Shown: positions 28,406-37,715, counted from the first letter of the stretch. The stretch: 64,000 nt of DNA from JASSUD01 sp031963415 (GCA_031963415.1 JASSUI010000001.1:372001-436000); one strand, 5' to 3'. Numbers and translations: made by a program. The notes: generated by a model not told the origin, from the letters alone.

Positions 28406-30220
28406 ATGTGTGGCATTGTCGGCGCTGTAGCACAGCGCAATATCGTTCCAGTTTTACTCGAAGGCTTACAGCGGCTTGAATACCGTGGTTATGATTCATG
28501 CGGTGTCGCTGTCTTAGTCAACCAGCAAGCGCAGCGGCTGCGTAGTGTCGCGCGGGTCGCCGATTTAGTTGAACAAGTAAAAGAAACAAATTTAACTAGC
28601 AATACAGGCATTGCTCACACTCGTTGGGCAACGCATGGTGCGCCGGTTACAGATAATGCGCATCCGCTTTTCTCGCGCGAAACGATTGCGCTGGTACATA
28701 ACGGTATCATCGAAAATTACGAAACGCTGCGTGACATGCTGCGTGAGCAAGGCTATGACTTTGTCAGCCAAACTGATACGGAAGTGATTGCACACTTGAT
28801 TCATAGCCTGTATCAAGGCGATTTGTTTAGCGCTGTGCAGCAAGCCGTGCAGCAGCTGCATGGTGCTTATGCGATTGCGGTGTTCAGTAAAGATGAGCCC
28901 GACTGCATCGTCGGTGCAAGACAAGGCTCACCTCTAGTGATTGGTGTTGGCGAGGGGGAAAACTATCTAGCCTCAGACGCACTTGCTTTGGCCGAACATA
29001 CTGATCGTTTTATTTTTCTTGAGGAAGGCGATGTATGCCGGTTAAGCCGCGCCGAAATTATTATTAGCGATCGTGACAATAACAGCGTGACCCGTCCAAT
29101 CAAACAAGTCGCGAGTTACGGCAATGCAGTTGAATTAGGGCCGTACCAGCACTTTATGCAAAAAGAAATTTTCGAGCAGCCGCGTGCTATTGCTGATACG
29201 TTGCCCACTGACGAATTTTTCTCAGCCGCTCAATTCGACGCGTCAGAAGAACTGTTCGCTCAAGTTGACAGCATCCTGATACTCGCGTGCGGAACCAGTT
29301 ACTATGCTGGACTCACTGCCAAATACTGGCTCGAATCGATCGCAGCCATTCCAACTCAAGTAGAAATCGCGAGTGAATATCGTTACCGCGATTCTGTGCC
29401 CAATCCTAATGCTTTAGTGGTTGTGATTTCACAATCAGGTGAAACGGCCGACACATTGGCCGCACTTAAACATGCACAAACATTAGGACACACACGTACG
29501 CTTGCCATTTGCAACGTCGCCAGCAGCACGATGATGCAGCACACTGCGTTCTCCTTCTTGACCCATGCAGGCCCCGAGATTGGCGTGGCATCCACCAAAG
29601 CCTTCACTTCGCAACTGATTGCACTGTTCATGTTGGCCGTAACGCTTGGCAAAGTGCGGGGGCGTTTAACCATTCACACTGAAGAGACTTATATACAACA
29701 ACTACGCCATTTACCCGCTGCCCTAAATAGCGTGCTGGCGCTCGAGCCACAGATTATTGCTTGGTCTGAAGCTTTCGCGCGCAAAGAAAACGCGCTCTTT
29801 CTCGGACGTGGGCTGCATTATCCAATCGCGTTAGAAGGCGCTCTCAAACTAAAAGAAATTTCGTATATCCATGCTGAAGCCTATCCAGCGGGCGAATTGA
29901 AACATGGGCCGCTCGCACTCGTGACAGAAGCCATGCCAGTGGTTACCGTCGCACCAAACGATGCTTTATTAGAAAAATTAAAATCCAATATGCAGGAAGT
30001 GCAAGCACGTGGCGGTGAACTCTACGTATTCGCCGATGCTGACACGCGTATTGTCAATGGAGAGAATATGCACGTGATTCGCATGCCCGAACACTACGGG
30101 CTGCTCTCCCCTATTCTGCATGTGGTACCGCTGCAATTGCTTGCGTATCACACCGCCTGCGCACGTGGCACCGATGTAGATAAGCCGAGAAATTTAGCTA
30201 AGTCAGTTACCGTTGAATAA
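28406..30220 (+). CDS. glmS: Glucosamine-6-phosphate synthase (isomerising)
   Basis: A 604-residue enzyme that makes glucosamine 6-phosphate from fructose 6-phosphate and glutamine. It begins MCGIVGAVAQRNIVPVLLEG with the catalytic Cys2 of the class II glutaminase. GIAHTRWATHG and HNGIIENYE follow. The two SIS domains carry LACGTSYYAG and ISQSGETADTLAAL. It ends with the standard LAKSVTVE, the segment recognised as the Tn7 attachment target in many bacteria. A diverged second copy of this 3' end lies 92 bp downstream. Confidence 0.96.
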   Translation: MCGIVGAVAQRNIVPVLLEGLQRLEYRGYDSCGVAVLVNQQAQRLRSVARVADLVEQVKETNLTSNTGIAHTRWATHGAPVTDNAHPLFSRETIALVHNGIIENYETLRDMLREQGYDFVSQTDTEVIAHLIHSLYQGDLFSAVQQAVQQLHGAYAIAVFSKDEPDCIVGARQGSPLVIGVGEGENYLASDALALAEHTDRFIFLEEGDVCRLSRAEIIISDRDNNSVTRPIKQVASYGNAVELGPYQHFMQKEIFEQPRAIADTLPTDEFFSAAQFDASEELFAQVDSILILACGTSYYAGLTAKYWLESIAAIPTQVEIASEYRYRDSVPNPNALVVVISQSGETADTLAALKHAQTLGHTRTLAICNVASSTMMQHTAFSFLTHAGPEIGVASTKAFTSQLIALFMLAVTLGKVRGRLTIHTEETYIQQLRHLPAALNSVLALEPQIIAWSEAFARKENALFLGRGLHYPIALEGALKLKEISYIHAEAYPAGELKHGPLALVTEAMPVVTVAPNDALLEKLKSNMQEVQARGGELYVFADADTRIVNGENMHVIRMPEHYGLLSPILHVVPLQLLAYHTACARGTDVDKPRNLAKSVTVE

Positions 30221-30288
30221 GAGACGTAGAACTGAAACATCAGCATTTCACGGTCTCGAAGATGAGGGTTTTGAAAGGGTAGCGGTAG

Positions 30289-30312
30289 GCTAAATCAGTT
30301 ACTGTTGAATAA
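30289..30312 (+). repeat. Second copy of the glmS 3' end (AKSVTVE-stop)
   Basis: GCTAAATCAGTTACTGTTGA at 30289-30308 plus ATAA repeats the last 24 bases of glmS (30197-30220). The two differences fall at third codon positions and are silent (AAG/AAA, ACC/ACT). It looks like a displaced attachment half-site, discussed in the findings. Confidence 0.8.
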
Positions 30313-30347
30313 GGTCTCTTGCGAGCTTAAATTGAAATGATTAGAAT

Positions 30348-30365
30348 CGTACAAAATATTGTACA
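30348..30365 (+). promoter_or_regulatory. Probable YefM operator
   Basis: CGTACA (30348-30353) and TGTACA (30360-30365) lie with centres 12 bp apart just before yefM. YefM-YoeB autoregulation in E. coli uses paired TGTACA boxes with this spacing, so a repressor site is inferred. Confidence 0.6.
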
Positions 30366-30378
30366 TGTAGAGGAACGT

Positions 30379-30645
30379 ATGCAAACGCTCAATTTTTCCG
30401 AAGCTCGTAAAACCTTGAAATCTGTCTTTGATAGAGTAGCTCAAGATGCTGATATCACGATCATTACACGTCGAGACGCGCCAGATACAGTTGTCATGTC
30501 CCTCGATCATTACAACAGCCTCATCGAAACCTTTCATTTATTGAAAACTCCCGCTAATGCAGCGCATCTTGCTCGCTCAATCGAACTATTACGTAGTGGC
30601 AAAACTAAAGTGCACGAACTAATAGACGACGAAGGCATGCAATGA
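30379..30645 (+). CDS. yefM: YefM/Phd-family antitoxin
   Basis: The ATG at 30379 follows AGAGGAA and is preferred over the in-frame ATG at 30337, giving 88 residues. The start MQTLNFSEARKTLKSVFDRV and ITRRDAPDTVVMSLDHYNSL match the DNA-binding fold of YefM. The C-terminal region (LLRSGKTKVHELIDDE) is the toxin-binding segment. It neutralises YoeB and with it represses the operon. Its stop overlaps the yoeB start by 4 bp (ATGA). Confidence 0.93.
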   Translation: MQTLNFSEARKTLKSVFDRVAQDADITIITRRDAPDTVVMSLDHYNSLIETFHLLKTPANAAHLARSIELLRSGKTKVHELIDDEGMQ

Positions 30646-30908
30646 TATGCCGTTTTGTTCGTTTCACCGCACCGGCGTGGGAAGACTATATTTGGTGGCA
30701 AGGACAAGATCGAAAAACCCTCAAACGCATCAATTTACTGATCGAAAACATTCGACGCGCTCCTTTTGAAGGAATTGGGAAACCAGAACCATTAAGGGAA
30801 AATTTGTCTGGTTTCTGGTCCCGGCGAATAGATGATACTAATCGATTAGTTTATGAAGTAATGGAGAGCAATTTAACTATTATTTCTTGCCGCTACCACT
30901 ACGTTTAA
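30642..30908 (+). CDS. yoeB: YoeB mRNA interferase toxin
   Basis: An 88-residue RelE-superfamily ribosome-dependent mRNA endonuclease. It has FTAPAWEDYIWWQGQDRKTL (8-27), the catalytic Glu region FEGIGKPEPLRENLSGFWSR (44-63) and the C-terminal SCRYHYV with the catalytic His and Tyr. All known catalytic positions appear present, so the toxin should be active. Coupled to yefM by the ATGA overlap. Confidence 0.94.
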   Translation: MICRFVRFTAPAWEDYIWWQGQDRKTLKRINLLIENIRRAPFEGIGKPEPLRENLSGFWSRRIDDTNRLVYEVMESNLTIISCRYHYV

Positions 30909-31231
30909 ATTTTCGCTTGGCCTACTGATACGGCCATATTTGTATGGTTGGGGTGATCTAGAAACCCCAACATGTAGGCCAACTGTTGACCTAGCATTTC
31001 TTCTTTTGAAAGATAATGAACAAGCGCTGAATACAATGATTTTTGTTCATATCGGCCGTGCTTCTGCGGCATTTGAGCATAAACTTTTTCCGGCAAAGCA
31101 TTAGGAGTCAGCAAATCCAGATCGCTCCTATCCTGATCGGTGCGATGAAGAGTCGAGCCAAAGATGTGAGGATTCGCTGCACGAAAACGTTCCACTAATT
31201 TGCGTATAGCGTTGCGCTCAAGTTCAAGCAC
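30905..31231 (-). pseudogene. Decayed nucleotidyltransferase (MNT/pol-beta type)
   Basis: The first 50 codons read like a minimal nucleotidyltransferase: VERFRAANPHIFGSTLHRTD, then DRSDLDLLTPNALPEKV. The Gly-Ser and Asp-x-Asp residues are kept. In relatives about 30 residues separate DLDLL from the xDVLTPNALPEK block; here the two are joined directly, so an internal segment is deleted. From about residue 58 the frame runs into a family C-like palindrome (about 30920-31027, with GGTTGGGGTGATC and CCCCAACATGTAGGCC), giving an unrelated tail. Such genes are usually the small partner of a HEPN protein; no partner is present. Confidence 0.65.
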
Positions 31232-31299
31232 GATTGATGTCCCCTCAAATACGTTGGATTAGCTTGAGAGGAAAGCTCAAGAATCCCTTTCAATTACGG

Positions 31300-32247
31300 T
31301 CACTGACATAACCCTTCCATCTCCAGCGCACCCATCTGCAAATTCATACATTGAATGGCAGCGCCTGATGCGCCTTTGCCTAAGTTATCAAGCCGTGCAA
31401 TGGTTACGATGCGCTCGGCATTGCCGAATACGAAGAGATCAACACGGTTGGTTCCATTGCATCCCTGAATGTCAAAGAAGCCTTGCTCAAGGTTTTCTTC
31501 TGCGCCAAAGGGGGCGACGCGGATAAAAGGCTCGCCTTCATAGTAATCTGCAAGAGCCGCATGTAATTCTTTTGGCCCAAGACGGAGGGTGAAATGTTGA
31601 GGATGAAAATAAGTGGTAACCGCCAAGCCTTGATAGAAATTCGCTACCACAGGCGTAAAGATCGGTGCAGAGGCTAAACCTGTGTGCGCTTTCATTTCAG
31701 GTAAATGCTTATGCTCCAGGCCAAGCGTGTAATGACGTGGGCTCGCTAGTTTGTAATCTTGGCCCGCTTCATAAGCAGCAATCATTGGCTTACCGCCACC
31801 GCTATAGCCGGTAATTGAATAGCAGCTAATAGGATACTCAGGCGGCACAATATCAAGCGCTACCAACGGCCGCACCGACAACACAAAAGCCGAAGCATGG
31901 CAGCCTGGCACAGCAATACGTCTAGTCTGACGAATACGTTCGCGCTGCGCAGGGTTTAATTCGGGCAATCCATACACCCAATTTGGGTCAGTGCGAAAAG
32001 CCGTGCTCGCATCGATGACACAAGTATTAGGATTTTCAACTAAAGCGACGGATTCTCTCGCTGCGACATCTGGCAGGCAAAGAAAGGTAATGTCCGATGC
32101 ATTGATCAAAGCCGCACGCGCAGTTTTGTCTTTACGTTTGTCTTCGTCGATGCGCAACAATTCAATATCTCGACGTTGCATTAAACGTTCGACAATTTTT
32201 AAGCCAGTTGTGCCTTCTTGGCCGTCAATGAATACTTTAGTCGTCAT
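31300..32247 (-). CDS. argC: N-acetyl-gamma-glutamyl-phosphate reductase, type 2
   Basis: A 315-residue NADPH-dependent reductase, third step of arginine synthesis. It starts with the type 2 signature TKVFIDGQEGTTGLKIVERL and has the catalytic Cys116 in AVPGCHASAFVLSVRPL. YSITGYSGGGKPMIAAYE and GLEHKHLPEMKAHTGL follow. The gene looks intact and isolated from other arg genes. Confidence 0.94.
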   Translation of the reverse strand: MTTKVFIDGQEGTTGLKIVERLMQRRDIELLRIDEDKRKDKTARAALINASDITFLCLPDVAARESVALVENPNTCVIDASTAFRTDPNWVYGLPELNPAQRERIRQTRRIAVPGCHASAFVLSVRPLVALDIVPPEYPISCYSITGYSGGGKPMIAAYEAGQDYKLASPRHYTLGLEHKHLPEMKAHTGLASAPIFTPVVANFYQGLAVTTYFHPQHFTLRLGPKELHAALADYYEGEPFIRVAPFGAEENLEQGFFDIQGCNGTNRVDLFVFGNAERIVTIARLDNLGKGASGAAIQCMNLQMGALEMEGLCQ

Positions 32248-32371
32248 TTAGGATGACCTTTAGGGATACAACCCGTCGATACGTTAACGAAAATCTGCCT
32301 CACTCGTACGCAGTAATTATCTTTGCTTTAAGCGATATTGATTATCTGAATGAGGCAGCCATACTTTAATT

Positions 32372-32703
32372 TAGCGAGCCAGATTTTTAATCCAACGCAA
32401 TGTAACAGTGGCAACGCGTGCGCCAAACACTTTAGCTGTTTCAAAATCTCCGTCTGCAGCTGCTTTTTCATCAGAAGCATCAGATGGAGAAAGCGCGAGC
32501 AAACCGCTAAAACCATCTACCTAGTTAAGGTCACTGCGCAGCGACGATTTTTTATTCGATAGCAATATGCCCGTTCCCACGCACATCATGCCATGTTACA
32601 TAGCTAACGTCATTCGGTAAGCAATGGTTAAAAATTCGTCGCCGTTAGCTGTTGCTGAATTCATAAAGCCCACGGCGATTTTATCTTTCCATAACTGTTG
32701 GAT
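32372..32703 (-). pseudogene. Flavodoxin-family oxidoreductase remnant
   Basis: Reading backwards from pyrE, one frame gives LWKDKIAVGFMNSATANGDE and another gives GFSGLLALSPSDAS, AADGDFETAKVFGARVATVT and LRWIKNLAR-stop (stop at 32372-32374). These are the C-terminal blocks of a flavodoxin-fold NAD(P)H-dependent oxidoreductase, broken by at least one frameshift and stop codons and lacking its FMN-binding N-terminus. It fills most of the argC-pyrE gap (32248-32703). Confidence 0.75.
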
Positions 32704-33390
32704 TTATTCATCGCGCATCGCCGCACCGCCATGGGCGACCGACCACTCAGTTGGCGCGTGCAAGAATTTTTCAACTTCGCTTAACGTAGTTGCATCAAAG
32801 TAGTTAGTTTGCTGAGCAACTCGTAATACATCCCACCATGTTGCTAATGCATGGAGTTCGACATCGATATTCTTTAACGTTTGACGGCTTTCTTTGAAAA
32901 TATCGTAGTGGAACAGCACGAATACATGATTCAACACAGCACCTGCGCGACGCAACGCTTCGCAGAAATTGATTTTGCTTAAGCCATTGGTCGTTAAATC
33001 TTCGACTAGCAAAACACGCATTCCTTCTTCCAGCGCACCTTCAATTTGTGCGTTGCGGCCAAACCCTTTGGGTTTTTTACGCACATATTGCATCGGCAAA
33101 TTCAAACGATCTGCGAGCCAAGCAGCGAACGGAATACCCGCGGTTTCGCCACCCGCTACCGCATCAATATGCTCAGCGCCGATTTCTGCGCGAATCGTCG
33201 CCTCGGCCATCTCCATTAATTTTTGACGCGCTTGAGGGAAAGAAATAATTTTGCGGCAATCAATATAAACCGGGCTGCGCGCACCAGAAGTCAACACAAA
33301 AGGCTCTGCTGCATTGCAATGCACTGCTTTTATATCTAACAAAATCTTCGCGGTCGCATCAGCGATTTGGGAGTGATCAAGAGTAGTCAT
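32704..33390 (-). CDS. pyrE: Orotate phosphoribosyltransferase
   Basis: A 228-residue enzyme that joins orotate to PRPP to form OMP in pyrimidine synthesis. SGARSPVYIDCRKIISFPQA (35-54), YVRKKPKGFGRNAQIEG and the PRPP-binding VLLVEDLTTNGLSKI are visible; in the last block the usual TTG/GGS variant is normal. The C-terminus has a short extension. It is flanked by the flavodoxin relic and, across a gap, by small membrane protein genes and maeB. Confidence 0.94.
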   Translation of the reverse strand: MTTLDHSQIADATAKILLDIKAVHCNAAEPFVLTSGARSPVYIDCRKIISFPQARQKLMEMAEATIRAEIGAEHIDAVAGGETAGIPFAAWLADRLNLPMQYVRKKPKGFGRNAQIEGALEEGMRVLLVEDLTTNGLSKINFCEALRRAGAVLNHVFVLFHYDIFKESRQTLKNIDVELHALATWWDVLRVAQQTNYFDATTLSEVEKFLHAPTEWSVAHGGAAMRDE

Positions 33391-33670
33391 AGAATGAGCC
33401 TAATCGGGCAGAGAAGAAAGAAAATGAAGAAAGTAAAGAAATGCCGAATTTTACCTGAGGTCAGACACTTCCAACGTGGTTAATCAGATAGCCCTATTTC
33501 GCTTCACTGCACCTTTTTTCTAACGTTTTCTTTCCGGATTTTTTGAAAGCTCTAAATTGTAGGTACTGAGACATCAATAATTTTTATCGCGCTTTATATA
33601 GTGCGACAAAAAACAGTACAAAATTTAAACGTCCTTCTTCCATAGTTATCTCTGTATATGAGAAAAGAAA

Positions 33671-34012
33671 ATGTCGGATCTAAAAGCACAACCATCCCCG
33701 GAAGATACGGACACTGCTAATGAAGTCAAACAAGCTAATACTCGTATCGATTTATTCTCTGGCGTTTCTGCGACTTTCTCAGGGGCATCAGTAGGTTTTA
33801 TGATCGCTGCAAACCCATTGGCCGCCTCAATAGCATTGGGCGCGAGCACGGTAGTGGCAGCTGCGGGGCTCGCTTATGGAATATTTCAAAAACCACAAAC
33901 AGTTTCTGAAGCCACAGGTATAAAACAACCTTCAAATAGAATAAATGAGGTTAATGAAAAAACTCCACTTCTTACGGTTTCTAAACCTCGCCGTTCTTAC
34001 GGTTCATTTTAG
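33671..34012 (+). CDS. Small two-helix membrane protein, paralogue 1
   Basis: A 113-residue product with an AGAAAAG ribosome-binding site. A hydrophilic head ends EVKQANTRIDLFS, followed by two hydrophobic helices (about 35-55 and 58-77, rich in Ala, Gly and Ser) and a polar tail ending RRSYGSF. It is paralogous to the protein at 34621: both have an (E)-KQA-x-(R/K)-ID junction before the membrane part. About 190 bp upstream are also similar between the two genes. No known family recognised. Helical hairpins of this size are seen in holin-like and small effector proteins, but neither is shown here. Confidence 0.6.
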   Translation: MSDLKAQPSPEDTDTANEVKQANTRIDLFSGVSATFSGASVGFMIAANPLAASIALGASTVVAAAGLAYGIFQKPQTVSEATGIKQPSNRINEVNEKTPLLTVSKPRRSYGSF

Positions 34013-34620
34013 ATCTCGAGCAGGCCCGTACTGTTCCGGTTTCAGCCATGATGAATCAAAGGGGTGAAACCGGCAAAATACCATTCTCAAACCCTTCTCG
34101 TTATTCAAACGCTGAGTTTCCCCAGTAGCTTTATCCGCAAGTTTAACCACGCCCTTTTGCTTCCTAACACACCGTATCAAAATCAAATCTGTTCCAGCAA
34201 AAAAAACTTATAAGCAGTTTAACAAACTCCGCAAAGCTCCAAAGGTTTGGCATGTCTTTGCTAAATCATGAGTATGGCAAAGAGACATAACACCACTATA
34301 GGGGTTGAGGTCACCGCGCTATGCGAATCTTATAAACATCAAGTTTTGAATTTAACCCGGGCTCAGACAATTCCAACTTGATCACAGGGTAAAACGCTAT
34401 TCAACAAGGGGTTATTCAGTCTGGTAAAGATTAGACATCCCTATTTCGCTTCGTAGCACATTTTTTCTAGCGTCTTCTTTTCTGTTTTTTAGAACGCACT
34501 AAAGTAGATACCAAGATAAACAATATTTTTTATCAGGCATTGCAAGGTACGGCGGTAAAAAAATTGTACGGAATTCATACGTCATTCTTCCCTAGCTATA
34601 TCTGTATAAAAGGAAAAAAA
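34013..34620. other. Intergenic region with hairpin and duplicated upstream block
   Basis: CCGGTTTCA and TGAAACCGG form a 9-bp stem at 34036-34073 after the first small gene. The block from about 34425 repeats the upstream of paralogue 1 (33480 onward): CCCTATTTCGCTTC, then TTTTTTCTA-CGT and TTCTTT, and a shared TTCTTCC-TAG-TAT-TCTGTATA segment before each start. This supports duplication of gene plus control region. Confidence 0.65.
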
Positions 34621-35049
34621 ATGGGTGCTGAAAATCAACCTCTTCCTGATAGTGCTTTTTCGATTGACGCTTCAGCGACTGTGGCAATACCATCTCCCGC
34701 TCAATTAAGAGCGTCTAATGGTGCTGTGGTTATACCAATGGAAGCTAGCCCTAAATTGACCGCCGGTGACGAAGCAAAACAGGCTAAATCGAAAATTGAC
34801 ACTCTTGCTAATTCAGCTATTGCCGCCTCCGTAGCGTTTGCGTTAGCAACAATAGTGACGATCGCCAAAAACCGTGAGATAACGCCGATAACGCTCACTT
34901 TAGGCCTCGCAACTGGACTTATGGGAGCTTTGATCAAAAACTATCAGGAAATAAACAGCGCTCCTAAAATTGAAAATAAAAATCTTTCAAATGAAACTAC
35001 AGCTAACGCAATTCAAAAGCCTCCTAAAGCTGCCAGTCGCCGCCATTGA
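34621..35049 (+). CDS. Small two-helix membrane protein, paralogue 2
   Basis: The frame is open from 34540, but AAAGGA before the ATG at 34621 and similarity to paralogue 1 favour this start, giving 142 residues. A polar head (MGAENQPLPDSAFSIDASAT) leads to DEAKQAKSKIDTLANS, two hydrophobic helices (about 58-80 and 85-105) and a Lys/Asn-rich tail ending RRH. Function unknown; see paralogue 1. Confidence 0.6.
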   Translation: MGAENQPLPDSAFSIDASATVAIPSPAQLRASNGAVVIPMEASPKLTAGDEAKQAKSKIDTLANSAIAASVAFALATIVTIAKNREITPITLTLGLATGLMGALIKNYQEINSAPKIENKNLSNETTANAIQKPPKAASRRH

Positions 35050-35064
35050 TAAACTCATGCTACC

Positions 35065-35101
35065 CTGGCTTCAGTCATTTAGTTCATCTGACTGAAGCCA
35101 G
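35065..35101 (+). terminator. Strong hairpin after paralogue 2
   Basis: CTGGCTTCAGTCA (35065-35077) and TGACTGAAGCCAG (35089-35101) form a perfect 13-bp stem 15 bp after the stop. No T tract follows. The rest of the gap to 35416 holds no recognised gene. Confidence 0.6.
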
Positions 35102-35416
35102 CACAATATCGCTTTCAGCCGTTCTCTTATTTCAGCTCTCAATCTCCTCATAGAGTTTGCTCATCAGCTTCGCAATGTCCGTGGACTCGTAGCACACCGT
35201 GACAAAATTAAATTTCTTTTGCAAAAGCTTTTATAGGATGTTGAGATTCCAATCTATTTTGAAATAGAGTCATTAGCCAATAAACAGTAGAGATAGGTGA
35301 AATAGCTTGAGTTAATTAATAAATGGAAAAAACAGCCTGCACAAACTCGCAAAGGTTTTGCATCCACCAACTACGTTCGTTGTAAACTACCGTCCTTTCT
35401 ATCCCAAGTGAAAAGC

Positions 35417-37687
35417 ATGGACGAACAATTTAAGCAAAGTGCGCTCGCCTATCATCAGCAACCCCGTCCGGGCAAGATTGCTGTTACGCCAACTAAACCT
35501 CTCTCGAATAGCCTTGATCTTGCGCTCGCGTATTCGCCGGGCGTTGCCGCGGCTTGTGAAGCGATTGAGCAAGACCCACAAGCGGTTAGCCAATATACGT
35601 CGCGCAGTAATTTGGTCGGGGTGATTACCAACGGCACAGCAGTGCTAGGGTTAGGCAATATCGGGCCGCACGCGGCTAAGCCGGTTATGGAAGGCAAAGG
35701 TTGCCTGTTTAAAAAGTTTGCTGATATCGACGTATTCGACCTCGAACTTGCTGAAAGTGATCCAGACAAGCTGATCGAAGCGATTGCCATGCTAGAGCCA
35801 ACGCTTGGCGGCATTAACTTAGAAGATATCAAAGCACCTGAATGCTTTTATATTGAAAAGAAGCTTAGCGAACGCATGAATATTCCTGTGTTTCATGATG
35901 ATCAACATGGCACAGCGATTATTGCTTCAGCCGCTATTTTGAACGGCCTTAAGGTTGTTAAAAAAGAAATCGATCAAGTCAAACTCGTCTGTTCAGGGGC
36001 CGGTGCGGCTGCGATTGCTTGCCTTAATTTATTAGTGGATTTGGGCTTACGTAAAGAAAATATTCTCGTGATTGACTCTAAAGGGGTGATTCATCACGAA
36101 CGCACAGGATTAGACCCAAGCAAAGCAAACTACGCCGCTCACACTTCAGCACGCACGCTGGCTGATGCGATGCAAGGTGCGGATGTCTTTTTAGGATGCT
36201 CGAGCGCTGGCGTGTTAAAGCCTGAGATGGTGCAAAGCATGGCTGAACGTCCATTGATCTTGGCGTTAGCTAATCCGGAACCTGAAATCCGCCCAGAAGT
36301 GGCGAAACAAGCGCGCGCTGATGTGGTTATCGCAACAGGTCGCTCTGACTATCCCAATCAAGTCAATAATGTGCTGTGCTTCCCATTTATTTTCCGCGGT
36401 GCGTTAGATGTCGGCGCGACACGCATTAACGAAGAAATGAAGCGCGCTTGTGTCAAAGCGATTGCCGAACTTGCACAAGAAACCGATCAAGGCGAAGAAG
36501 TCGCGAAAGCCTACGAAGGCCATTCGCTCGAATTTGGACCAGATTATTTAATTCCTAAACCTTTTGATCCGCGCTTAGTCATCAAAATTGCACCCGCTGT
36601 CGCACAAGCTGCGATGGATTCAGGCGTAGCGACGCAGCCTATTAAAGATATGGATGCGTACCGTGAGCAATTAGCTGCGAAGGTCTACCGCACTAGCATG
36701 GTAATGCGGCCCGTCTTTACTGCAGCGAAAGCTAAGCCCGCGCGTATTATTTTTGCGGAAGGTGAAGATGAGCGGGTACTGCGTGCTGCTCAATTTGTAC
36801 TGTTAGAAAAAATCGCCAAGCCGATTATTATTGGTCGCCCGGCTGTGGTCGACATGCGCTTGAAGAAAATTGGCTCAAAACTCAAAGTGCATGAAGATTT
36901 TGAAATCGTCGATCCAGAAGACGATGCACGCTATCAACGGTGCTGGCAAGAGTACCATCAGCTAGGTGCCCGCGCAGGCGTCACGCCAGAAGTCGCCAAA
37001 GCAGCGATGCGTAAATTTAATACGCTAATTGGCGCGATATTGATTCGTTTAGGTGATGCCGATGGGATGATTTGCGGTTTAGTCAATCCGTACCATAGCC
37101 ATCTGAAATATATTGAGCAGGTGCTTGGGCGTGCCGCGGATGTTAATCATTTTGCAGCGATGAATCTGTTGATGCTGCCTGGCCGCAATCTGTTTATTTG
37201 CGACACTTATGTGAATGAACATCCAAGTGCCGAGCAATTAGCCGACATGACTATTTTGGCAGCCCGCGAAATAGAGCGTTTTGGTATCGCACCTAAAGTT
37301 GCGCTACTTTCTAGCTCGAACTTCGGTAGCATGCCAAATAGCTCATCTGAGCGGATGGCTCAAGCACTCGCGCTGATCAAGGCACGCGCGCCTCAATTAG
37401 AAATCGATGGTGAGATGCATGGAGACGCAGCGCTATCCGAAACGATTCGCAAATCCGCTTTCCCTGGCACGACCTTATCTGGTGAAGCTAACTTGCTGAT
37501 CATGCCTAACTTAGAGGCAGCCAATATCGCATATAACCTGTTAAAAATGACCAGTGGGGACGGCGTCACCGTTGGGCCTTTCTTATTAGGTACAGCGAAC
37601 CCTGTACATATCCTGACGCCAGCTTCAACTGTGCGACGTATTATTAATATGACTGCAGTGGTTTCGGCTAACTTTCAGGCTCAGTAA
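35417..37687 (+). CDS. maeB: NADP-dependent malic enzyme with phosphotransacetylase-like domain
   Basis: The open frame begins with GTG at 35408, but the family start MDEQFKQSALAYHQ is the ATG at 35417, giving 756 residues. The N-terminal 430 residues are malic enzyme (SLDLALAYSPGVAAACEAI, VFHDDQHGTAIIASAAILNG, and a Rossmann VCSGAGAAAIACLNLL), converting malate to pyruvate and CO2 with NADPH formation. The C-terminal 320 residues resemble phosphate acetyltransferase (IIFAEGEDERVLRAAQ, MNEQPSAEQ-like VNEHPSAEQLADM), which is regulatory in this family. Intact, typical of Burkholderiales. Confidence 0.95.
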   Translation: MDEQFKQSALAYHQQPRPGKIAVTPTKPLSNSLDLALAYSPGVAAACEAIEQDPQAVSQYTSRSNLVGVITNGTAVLGLGNIGPHAAKPVMEGKGCLFKKFADIDVFDLELAESDPDKLIEAIAMLEPTLGGINLEDIKAPECFYIEKKLSERMNIPVFHDDQHGTAIIASAAILNGLKVVKKEIDQVKLVCSGAGAAAIACLNLLVDLGLRKENILVIDSKGVIHHERTGLDPSKANYAAHTSARTLADAMQGADVFLGCSSAGVLKPEMVQSMAERPLILALANPEPEIRPEVAKQARADVVIATGRSDYPNQVNNVLCFPFIFRGALDVGATRINEEMKRACVKAIAELAQETDQGEEVAKAYEGHSLEFGPDYLIPKPFDPRLVIKIAPAVAQAAMDSGVATQPIKDMDAYREQLAAKVYRTSMVMRPVFTAAKAKPARIIFAEGEDERVLRAAQFVLLEKIAKPIIIGRPAVVDMRLKKIGSKLKVHEDFEIVDPEDDARYQRCWQEYHQLGARAGVTPEVAKAAMRKFNTLIGAILIRLGDADGMICGLVNPYHSHLKYIEQVLGRAADVNHFAAMNLLMLPGRNLFICDTYVNEHPSAEQLADMTILAAREIERFGIAPKVALLSSSNFGSMPNSSSERMAQALALIKARAPQLEIDGEMHGDAALSETIRKSAFPGTTLSGEANLLIMPNLEAANIAYNLLKMTSGDGVTVGPFLLGTANPVHILTPASTVRRIINMTAVVSANFQAQ

Positions 37688-37715
37688 GGCTATTTGTAGG
37701 TTGGAATGACGAAGC

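Noticed and set aside
30221..31300. A Tn7-like transposon after glmS
   Set aside because: No tns genes or Tn7 end repeats seen; only the duplicated glmS end hints at site-specific insertion.
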